In this document: positions 47,423 to 64,000 of the stretch, piece after piece | Layout: every line of letters starts with the position of its first letter | How positions within the stretch are numbered: the stretch's first letter is position 1 | Assembly (NCBI GenBank): GCA_022393335.1 | Contig: JAJEKB010020047.1 | Coordinates: 239,600-303,599, forward strand | Direction of reading: 5' to 3' | Source of the DNA: Macrotrachela quadricornifera | Taxonomy: Eukaryota > Rotifera > Eurotatoria > Philodinida > Philodinidae | DNA: 64,000 bases | Translations under genes and position numbers: made by a program | The notes under the pieces: model-generated | The model's input: only the letters and a program-made list of their open reading frames with translations | Told to the model about the DNA's origin: nothing | Database searches by the model: none

Positions 47423-50093
47423 ATGAGCCAGCATATCAATTCTGATTTATTTTCATATCATTTCCTCCGGATTATATCATTATTGATCTTGATTATTTTT
47501 CTTATAAATATTGATTCAAGTCATTCATTAATAACTGTTACATCTAATGAATATCTTGGTAGTACAGGAAAACATCTTTTTCATTTTGTACAAGTAATTT
47601 TAAATTTTACTAAAAAAGAAAGATTTTTTGATTAAATGATTATATTAGGTAACAGATATTCATGTAACTCATATCGGTAATGCTGATAGAATGGAACAAT
47701 TTGAACAATTTTGTAATGATATTATTAAAAAATTGATTAAACCACAAGTTACTGTTATTTCAGGTAAATTAAACTAATTTTGATTATTAAAATTTTCTAA
47801 TTATTCAATACTAAAAGGTGATCTTGTACACAGTGCAAGTAGTTCAAAATTTAGTCATGATCGAATATTGGGAACAGCACAATATGAACAAGAATGGAGT
47901 ATGTATAGAGATATATTAAATCGAACTAATATTACAAAACATACAAAATGGCTTGATATAAGAGGAAATCATGGTATGAATAAATTCATATGAATATTTA
48001 ATTTTTCTATTTTAATAAATAGATGTATTTATGGATTCTGAACCAGATTCATTAAAAAGTTATTATCGGTATTTATTTTCTTAATTGAAATATTATTTTT
48101 AAATTAAATTTATTTTTCTTATTTTTAAAAGTATATATTCACATCAAGGACATGATCATAGTGGATCGTATAGATATACATTAAAAACAAATGATAATGA
48201 TACTTATTCATTTATTAGTGTTGATATGTGTCCACGACCAGGTATTGGTCGTCCATTTAATTTTTTTGGTCATGTTAGCAAAGTATAAGAAAAAAAAAAA
48301 TTTCGATTGATTTTAAATTAAATTTTATATTTGAATTATTTAGAAAGAAATGAAAACATTATTAAAATTATCTGAAGAAACAAAAAATTCAACTTCAATT
48401 ATATTCTTTGGTCATTATCCATTATCATTTACTTATTCTATTGGTCTTAATAAAATAATGAAATATGGTATTGTTTATTTAAATGGTCATCTTCATTCAG
48501 GTATTAAACATTTATATACTCGTCATTCAAATGATTTACTTGAACTTGAATTAGGAGATTGGAAAGATCGACGACGGTAAATATATCATAGAATTTTTAA
48601 TTATTAATAAAAAAAAAGAATTTTTTGTTTGTTAAGATTTCGTATAGTAACAATTGATTCTGGTTTATTATCTTTTGAAGATTTTAAATTTAATCAATCA
48701 ATATTTGCTGTTTTATCAAATCCAAAACCAGCATTATTTAAAACATCAAGAGAACCACTTTATCGTTTAAGAGAGAGTACACATATCAGGTTAATAGAAA
48801 AAAAAATATTTTGTTTTTGCAAAAAACAAAAAACATTCTTTTTCTTTTTATTTAGAATTCTTATTTTTTCTAAATTACCTATTATTCATGTGAATATTTC
48901 AATTGATGGATATTTTATTGGTTCAGCTATTCAATCAGTTGATAATAAAAATTTATTTGTTTTACCATGGAATACAAGTTATTATAATGATGAAAAATCC
49001 CATCAAATTTTTGTTGAAATTAATGTAAGAAATTTTGAAAATAAATATTCAAGATATTAATATTTACGATTAAGGATAATGGAAATAATACAGTCATTTT
49101 AAAATATGAATTTTCTCTATCATTATCAACAGTAACATTATGGAATCCATCAAAAATAATTCTTACTATTCATCAACCAACTTTTGTATTAAAAAAAACC
49201 ATTTATTTTGAAAAAAAGTTTATTTAGATATTTTTAGAGTTTTGTTCTTTTAATTGTGCATTTATGTATATATATTTTCATTTTATTATTTTTTCGACGC
49301 CAAGCGAAACAAAAGTCATGTAAGCTAAATTTAAATATAAATAATATTATGATTATAGTTTTTCTCGAATTTTTTTAGCTGATTTTATTGGTCATTTTAC
49401 AATACGAAATAAACTTCGTTCTCGATTAATAGTTTTATGTTCAATTGATTTCATATATTATTCATTACTTGGTTTAGCATTATATCATTTTATTGGTAAA
49501 AATTTTTTATTTTATTAAATATTTCTTAAAATATATCTGTTTGATAAGGTCCATGGTATATTGGATATTTAACTCCAGGTCATATTGGTAGTGTTTTTCT
49601 TTGGGGTATATTAATTCAAGGAGTTTATTTACCACCTGATTCACAAATATTTACAGGAATTTTTCAAGTAAATTCATATAAATACAAATAAATAAATAAA
49701 TAATTCTATTTATTGTCTTTTTATTTTTAGTTATATTTTTTTCTTTTTCCATTAACATATTGTTTAAGTTCATCATGTTTTTATCGTTATATACAAATTC
49801 AATCAAATATAAATATAATTAAATCTCGTTTTCATAATTGTTTTCAAATATTTACAGTTTATATTTTATTTCTATATACATTAATATTTATTTTATTTTG
49901 GTCATTTCTTATATCAGCATCATATAAATTATCTTGGATAATTTCACCATTTGGTTTAATATTAATTATATTTTCAATAATTCTTTATATTAAATCTCAT
50001 AGATTAAAAAGAAAAGATGTTAAATTAATATTATTAAAAAAATCAAATGAAATATTAAATTCAATTGATGAAAATAATTTTCAATTAATTTAA
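47423..50093 (+). CDS. TMEM62: Metallophosphoesterase-domain transmembrane protein 62
   Basis: Thirteen exons in consistent phase: 47423-47593, 47649-47763, 47818-47973, 48023-48068, 48132-48282, 48344-48576, 48637-48789, 48856-49024, 49075-49185, 49238-49319, 49379-49495, 49549-49667 and 49731-50093, 661 aa. An N-terminal hydrophobic anchor is followed by a calcineurin-like phosphoesterase domain with its metal motifs in order: VTDIHVTH, VISGDLVHS, IRGNHD, FFGHYP and NGHLH. The second half carries about five to six membrane helices, including FVLLIVHLCIYIFILLFF, FIYYSLLGLALYHFIGPW and FWSFLISASY. This combination and length (human TMEM62 643 aa) identify the family; its substrate is unknown. 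Metal-binding residues appear intact. The E9-E10 junction offers two nearby AG acceptors; the second (49236-49237) keeps the frame. Confidence 0.92.
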
Positions 50094-52103
50094 AGAACAA
50101 AAAAATTTATTTTATATGATAATTGATATCTATATTTATTAAAATATTTTAAACTTCTATTTTTTATATTCTCGCATGTATTTTATTTTTTTTTAATGTT
50201 GTTTACAAAATATTCTTCCTTTTAATTTTTTTTTGTTTATTGAAAATAATGTAGTGGTTTATTAAGATTAATTTCAAGGTCAGGTATTTTTCAAATATAT
50301 AAATAAAGATAACTTGAAATGATCTTTATTTATTTATTAAATAAAAAAACGTTATTGTTGTTAATATCATTGAATAAAATTTATTCAAGCACATTTAAAT
50401 CTATTTATTAAAATATTTTGTTATTGTAAAAACAATTTGTTAGATTTTATTCATAGAAGATATAGATGAAGAAAAATTCGAAAATTAGCTGTCCAAGTAG
50501 ACAGGATCCCGAACTTAAGAGAAAATTTTCTAGATTTTGCTGCATGCAATAGTGGAGATTCGTCTAATCACAGAAAGATCAGTTATAAAAGCATATTTTC
50601 TATGTATATTATTTTGAACGTGTTTTACTGTATTCAGAAATCGAATATATTGTTATGCAATTGTTTTAACAAGTTTAAACAAATCATGTGCGATAAGATT
50701 CTTAACAACAAGAAGCTTCTAATTTGATCAAGTATCCTAATATTAATATACCTGCGGATGAAGATAATCATTTTTATACTGTTCTGTCTTTTAACAGACT
50801 TCTTTTTTTTCCTTTTATTATGAGAAATTATCTTAAATTTGCATTTTCTTTTATCTAATTTGTATTTTTTCTCTCAAAGATGATAGCTGAATGATTCTGA
50901 AAATTCTTGTGTTTCTCTCTACATTTACGTGCATCAATTGATTGGACTAGACAAGTAAACAGATTATGTCTCATAATGGTGAGTATCTTATTTTTTTCCC
51001 ATTTCACTCTATGGTTTCTATAGTTAGTTGATTTCTTGCATTTTCTATTAGCCAATATTTCCAACCAATCATATAAAGGATGGATCAGAAGTCTATGAAC
51101 TTAGTTTTAATATTTTCGCTGTAATTTTTGTTCCTTTGGTTCTTTAGAGCAAATTCTATTTTTAATAAAAACACTGTGAAATTCTCTACAAAATCATATC
51201 TAGATTTTAACTCAAGAATTTCAATCAAGATAACTAAGCAGATTATACAGGCGATAAAACAATAATATATGTCAAAAATCGACAACCTAGTTTCGAACAC
51301 TGTACTTAGTAAGGAGCAGAAAACTTTATCGAAGTTTTAGTGTTGCACCTAGATAGAAAAGGACGACTACTTCTAATCAAAACAATAGATCGAATCCACG
51401 GTAAATTTTTATTTTTTGCGACACATATGTCTAAGCTTATAGCTTTCTTATGATATGAGTTTAGAGGATCAGTCGTAGATTGTCCTATCATAGGCACAAA
51501 TTGAGTCAGGACTTTTTGATTTTATCAATTACTTTTTTTTTAAGTATAGGTGAATACATCAGGTTTTTGATTATCCAAAGGGACTTCTATATTCCTGTAC
51601 AAAACTATCATTTTGGGTTGAGATTCAAAAGTTGACTATGGCTGCTTTTTGATATTTTCATATGGTTAAGTAGAGCTCGTCAAGTTCAAAAGTTTTAAAA
51701 CCTCTTCTTCAAAGCAAAAGTTACAGAAAAGTCCTACGAGAAAATGAAATAATTAAAGAAAAAAAACTACTGAAAATAAAATTTTTGTATCCCGACTAAA
51801 GGTAATAGTTTTGTACAGGAACACGGAAGTTCATTTGAATAAATAAAAACCCGGTATATTCACCTATCATTTTAAGAAGAAGTTAGTGAAGTCAAATAAA
51901 ATAACAAAGATATATGAAAAACTCAGGTAGAAAGAACTTTCGGGACACCGATTAGTACACCCTCACTCCTATAAAAATTTCTTTTTTATATATTTACTTA
52001 AAAAAAACTAAATAATTTTTATTACAAAAGAAAACTTCTGAAAGTCATACAATGACATAAGACAAATCTTTTTTTTCTAATGATATAGAAAATTTCTATA
52101 ACA
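50094..52103. other. Intergenic, 2.0 kb, convergent
   Basis: A/T-rich. Small frames at 50855-51497 on the minus strand have no domain and sit in less A/T-rich DNA that looks like old mobile-element sequence. No boundaries could be fixed. Confidence 0.4.
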
Positions 52104-53072
52104 TTAAATATGAGATAAAATTTGTCGATTTAATTGTCTACGTATACATCTAATTTGTGTTTTTAAATCTTCATGATGATTTATTTGATGAATATGAATA
52201 ATTTTTCCTGATAATTTAATAATTGATTGTAAATAAATAATAATTTGTTGATAAATATTATTTGATATTAAAATAAGATCATATTTTTTCCAATCACTAT
52301 TTATATAAAATGGTTTACCTTGAAGAATTGTTTTATTTGAATTTGAAGGTATTTGTTGATAATTATCAATAAAATAAGCTGATACTGTAGATTGAGTTGA
52401 TTTTGATTGAAATAATTGAATAAGATCATCATAAACAATAAATGGATATTGATGATACCAACTTTCAATTCGATGTTCTTGATCAGTTATTAAGATAAAA
52501 CGTGGATAAGTTTTATTTAATGAAAATGAAGATTTTATATCAATAGCACTACGAGAACGTGGAGTTTGAGGTTTTAATTTTATTGTTGATTTTAATGGAA
52601 TAGTTGAAGAATTTTTTGAATTATTAAATATTGGTTGACGAGGTGTATTTCCTGTTTGTCGTTGCTGTTGTTCTTCTTCTTCTTCTACTTCTTTGACATT
52701 TTCTAAATGTAGAGAAGGTGTTGATGATATTGGATGATCATCATTGTTGGATAGATCGGATATTAATAATTGATTACGTTTATCATCAAAAGATGATATT
52801 ATTGTTGATGATGAAGGAGAACGACCATGTACTGGTGCTGATAATGGTGGTTTAAGTTTTTTATTTTTTACGTCTAATGAATGAGTTTTACCAGTTGATA
52901 AAAGTGGATGAAGTGGTTTTGTTCCTACTATTAATGGTTCAAATACTTGACGAGTATAAGTTTCTGTTAATTGTTTTTGCATTCGAGAACGAGATAATGC
53001 ACCTGAACAAGATGTTATACTTGTTCGTGATCGATTGTTAGAAGTAAGTACAGAATCCATTGTTGAAGACAT
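52104..53072 (-). CDS. Unrecognised protein, disordered N-terminus and globular C-terminus
   Basis: A 322-aa intronless frame with ATG at 53072 and stop TAA at 52106-52104. Residues 1-190 are Ser/Thr/Lys-rich and disordered, with a Glu run then Gln run near 130-137 and several S-R or R-S pairs. Residues 190-320 look globular with alternating strands and helices: PRFILITDQEHRIESWYHQY, FIVYDDLIQLFQS, KKYDLILISNNIYQQIIIYL, then KIIHIHQINHHEDLKTQI. The strand-helix alternation (FILITD...YDLILIS...KIIHIH) suggests a small Rossmann-like alpha/beta domain. No catalytic motif is evident. Codon use agrees with the other genes. I cannot name the family. Confidence 0.72.
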   Translation of the reverse strand: MSSTMDSVLTSNNRSRTSITSCSGALSRSRMQKQLTETYTRQVFEPLIVGTKPLHPLLSTGKTHSLDVKNKKLKPPLSAPVHGRSPSSSTIISSFDDKRNQLLISDLSNNDDHPISSTPSLHLENVKEVEEEEEQQQRQTGNTPRQPIFNNSKNSSTIPLKSTIKLKPQTPRSRSAIDIKSSFSLNKTYPRFILITDQEHRIESWYHQYPFIVYDDLIQLFQSKSTQSTVSAYFIDNYQQIPSNSNKTILQGKPFYINSDWKKYDLILISNNIYQQIIIYLQSIIKLSGKIIHIHQINHHEDLKTQIRCIRRQLNRQILSHI

Positions 53073-54862
53073 ACCTAATTTTTATTATTATATTGTATCA
53101 AAAATACGATCTAGATGAATTTGACTAGGATTAGGAAAATTAGCTTATAGGTAACTATGTGGGCGATTTGCAATATATCGGTACCGTTTCAATTTTTAAC
53201 GTAGATTCGCAATAACTTTAGTTCATGGTGATCGATTTAAATCATTTTTTTTTGTTTTGATCCTCTAGTTAATCCTCAGTATAAGGCAAAAAATCAACTT
53301 TTTATCACATACGGTTCTCAAGTTATGGGTACTATAAGGGTCAAAATTCTGTATTTTTCTGCTAATTACCGATATAACAGTGGGTTTCTGCCATCTTTGA
53401 TTGTCACTTATAATCTAACTTCTTCTACCATTTTGTAGAGGATACTTTGAACGTTCAGAGAATGTAAATGGTCTGCTGCAATGTCACAATTTTTCTGATA
53501 AATTTTGCTAATCTCTGAGGTTACAGACACTGATTAAGTTTTTGTCCCGCGAGATTAAAAACGTTGATGGAGACAAACAGCTTTTCATAGAAGATTGAGA
53601 AAGGTCTCAAATGATAGAGAAATAACGCGCTATCTTTTGACAGAAAAAAAAAGTTTTTTTGCATCGAAATTTCGAGAAGAAAGTTTCGATATAAAATCAA
53701 AAACCATAGTTATCACACTAAATGTCCCGCGAGATTTTCATTTTTGTTTCGCCTACAATTCAGTCAAATCTCAATCTTTAGGAACGAAACTTTGCTCCTT
53801 TTTTTCAACCTGTGGGAACTATCTGTGATAAAAATATCAGTTCTTCACAATGGATAGTTCGGGAAAAAATTACATATTATTGTGAAAATGTCCTGCGAGA
53901 TTTTTAAGAAGAAAAATGTCCCGCGAGATTTTTTGAGTGAAACCTAAACCAAGTCGTGGACAAAACCATACTTATTTTACATCAATCGATTCCTCTTTCG
54001 AAGCGCTAGCGATCTGACCATTTAATATTTCTGAAATAAGTCGTTTCGGATTGAAGAATAGCTTATACCTAGAGTAAGTATATCTCAGATATGTGTTTCT
54101 CTGATATCAGCAGATTTTGTGAATTCAATAAGGTGTAATTGTTCTGTTGATATATAATCATGTTTACTTACTTATTTTGAAGTTATGAATCCGGGATCCG
54201 ATCTCATTGTGAAGAGAAAACTCTAAGGATTTCATACAAAATGTCGGTACTTTTTCTTACAATTACCTCAGGAATTATAACTCTTCCCAATAATCCCTGT
54301 ATCTCCGCTATCTTAGTAGTGGTAGTCGGGAAATTTTTTTCTTGTTTTTCCCTAACATATAGTAATAAAATCATCAGGTCAAAACATTTAAATTTGAAGT
54401 TTTTTTTTTGGTCATTTTTTTTCGCAAACGGTACTAATATATTGCAAATCGCTCATGTATTCAAAAAAAAATTCTAATCATTAACCACTCTTTTGTTTCA
54501 TGAATAAAATCATAATTTGTTAATAAAAGATCACAATAAACGAAAACGAATGTTTAAATCATTCGAATTTATCAGGCTTGTATCAGAAAATGACTACTAT
54601 TGTAATTTTATGTCTCTCATCTTTGTTCTATTTGGTATATTTATTCGCTCGTCATTACCAAGAAGTTTGAAACCATGAAAGAAGAAAAAAAGGATATCCT
54701 TAATTGTCTCATTCTAACAACTAATTTAGTCAGTGAAATTTATATATATATATGATTAAAATAAAATATAAATCATAAAGATATTTAATTATTTATATTC
54801 AATTGTGGTTAACTAATTCTTCAAGAAAATTCTTACTAATTATCCAAATGATGAATAATTTA
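53073..54862. repeat. Intergenic with a recurrent TGTCCCGCGAGATT motif
   Basis: A 1.8-kb less A/T-rich stretch that resembles decayed mobile DNA. The 14-mer TGTCCCGCGAGATT occurs at 53543-53556, 53723-53736 and 53917-53930, with a one-mismatch copy (TGTCCTGCGAGATT) at 53889-53902. All are in the same orientation and usually followed by T runs. The frames at 53595-53828 and 54241-54477 have no domain. No terminal repeats were found. Confidence 0.55.
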
Positions 54863-55525
54863 TCAACCTGATGGAGATTGAAATCTATTAATTTTTTTTT
54901 CTTCTTGTTGTTGATGTATAGCTTGTTTAAGAGCTTCAAATGAATATCCATCACAATTAAAAAGTGAAGTTGATGGATCAACAAGAATTTCTTCTGTTGT
55001 TGCAAGACGTTTTAATTCAGCTAATGATTGTCTTAATTGAAACCAATTATTTGAACATATTGGAGGAGATTTATCAGCTTGTTGTTTTTGTCGTTTTCTA
55101 TCTTGTGTTACTTTACGTTTTTCATAAAATTGTTTTGGAAAATTTTTATATGATAATTCTTCTGAATTGGTTTTTATTGGAATTGTTAATGCAGCAGATT
55201 TTATTCGAATAGGTGTTATATGATAAGATGGAGTATTAGATGAAATTGTTGATGAATGATCAGCTATTGAACCAAAATCAGGTGTTGGAGTTGGTTGATG
55301 AAGTAATGGAGGTGAAAAAGAACGTAATTCTGTTGGAATATGAACATTATATCGAATAGTATGTTTTTTTGATAAATTTTCAATATGATTTCGATTATCA
55401 ATACCGGATTTAAACATATCATGAGCATTTTTTGCTGGTAAATTTGTATGTGCTCGATTTATTGATGGTGACCAACGAGAAAATTGGTATAAATTTAAAA
55501 GAGATGGATCATCGAGATGACTCAT
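54863..55525 (-). CDS. Unrecognised 220-aa protein
   Basis: An intronless frame with ATG at 55525 and stop TGA at 54863-54865. The sequence is polar and mostly disordered, with a few ordered-looking islands. These are an N-terminal MSHLDDPSLLNLYQFSRWSP, a Pro/Thr-rich block (HQPTPTPDFGS), a Lys/Arg/Gln-rich basic block (YEKRKVTQDRKRQKQQADK) and a C-terminal helical segment. That segment reads NWFQLRQSLAELKRLATTEE and continues to FEALKQAIHQQQEEKK. There is no signal peptide or membrane helix. The ordered C-terminal helix suggests a binding module. Codon use fits the neighbours, and the AG-like TTTAATCTAAAAG upstream of the ATG may belong to a leader intron. Family not recognised. Confidence 0.68.
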   Translation of the reverse strand: MSHLDDPSLLNLYQFSRWSPSINRAHTNLPAKNAHDMFKSGIDNRNHIENLSKKHTIRYNVHIPTELRSFSPPLLHQPTPTPDFGSIADHSSTISSNTPSYHITPIRIKSAALTIPIKTNSEELSYKNFPKQFYEKRKVTQDRKRQKQQADKSPPICSNNWFQLRQSLAELKRLATTEEILVDPSTSLFNCDGYSFEALKQAIHQQQEEKKINRFQSPSG

Positions 55526-56026
55526 TCTCGTTTTATTTTTAATCTAAAAGAAATTTTTTATTTTAAAAACTTTTTAAGAGTCTAGATCCTCACAGACTCC
55601 AATTTTTTAAATTTCTCTTTTGGTAAAAAGAAAAACCGAGATGTATCATTTTTTTTAGTAGCAATTTATTGGGCAGAAACAAACAAATGGAAATTGAAAA
55701 ATTAGAGCCTGGAAAGATCTGGCCATAAGGGTACTGTACAACTTGAAAAAGGCTCAGGCTTTTTAGTGCGTATTCTTATTTGTGAAAACCTTGCTCGCGT
55801 ATAGAATATTTTTAGTCAATAAATTAATTATAACTCATTAGTTTATTGGAGATTTCAGGAGATATTTTAAACACGATCCGTTCTAGTCTAGTCCAATATT
55901 CTCTGAAATAACAAAATTTCTTTTTTGAGGGGGAGCAATTCTCCCTTAAAAGAAAAGCGACATTAAACATTTATTAAAGCTAGATGTATTAATTAATTAT
56001 AAAAGCAAAAAAAAGCAAAAAAAAAT
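55526..56026. other. Intergenic between the 220-aa gene and the EML 3' end
   Basis: A/T-rich with a slightly GC-richer island at 55680-55800. No feature is supported; the EML polyadenylation signal presumably lies in the last 100 bp. Confidence 0.4.

Positions 56027-64000
<7,974 letters not shown>

Noticed and set aside
54799..55212. Overlapping frames on both strands across the 220-aa gene
   Set aside because: Low-complexity hydrophobic translations opposite a frame with better composition and a proper ATG; shadows of that gene.

Overview
The window is AT-rich animal nuclear DNA. Genes carry many short GT-AG introns (mostly 45-70 nt, T/A-rich), and intergenic DNA is long and T/A-homopolymeric. 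The content points to a bdelloid rotifer, probably Rotaria-type: an intact intronless ADP-ribosyltransferase/kinesin-light-chain-TPR gene, an NLR-type leucine-rich-repeat exon array, an F-box fragment, and several small non-autonomous mobile elements. The taxon is inferred from gene families and base composition; no taxonomic marker such as rRNA is present.

Layout. 1-4 kb: a multi-pass membrane protein (minus, leaving the left edge), a microcephalin-like BRCT protein (minus) and a short FAM13-like protein (plus) that faces it head to head. 6.3-8.2 kb: a Golgi-type fucosyltransferase-like protein. 8.6-17.5 kb: a gene-poor accessory block with an inverted-repeat element, a decayed LRR array, an F-box fragment, a near-perfect 490-bp foldback element, Helentron-like (HINE) elements and decayed tandem repeats. 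17.6-20.0 kb: the ART-TPR gene. 20.4-22.3 kb: two more terminal-inverted-repeat elements. 24.5-28.6 kb: a TSSK-like kinase, a NET-family zinc finger (Noc/ZNF503/703) and a secreted phospholipase A2-like protein. 29.2-39.8 kb (all minus): a large unrecognised protein, a neuropeptide-type GPCR and ANKRD45. 40.3-44.3 kb (plus): an SR splicing factor with zinc knuckle and an EGF-type membrane protein. 46.2-50.1 kb: a candidate neuropeptide precursor (minus) and TMEM62 (plus). 52.1-55.5 kb: two unrecognised disordered proteins (minus). 56.0-64.0 kb: the 3' half of an EML5/6-like WD-repeat microtubule protein (minus, leaving the right edge), with one intron loaded with HINE elements.

The genes are independent eukaryotic transcription units, not operons. 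Several are typical of sperm or cilia biology (TSSK, ANKRD45, EML5/6); others of neuropeptide signalling (GPCR, putative precursor). Exon-intron models were built by hand, checking that donor and acceptor phases fit throughout each chain; transcript data were not available. The best candidates for something undescribed are the putative neuropeptide with a duplicated FYxxPLWxSR core, the ART-TPR protein with an unassigned alpha/beta N-terminal domain, and the foldback and HINE elements.
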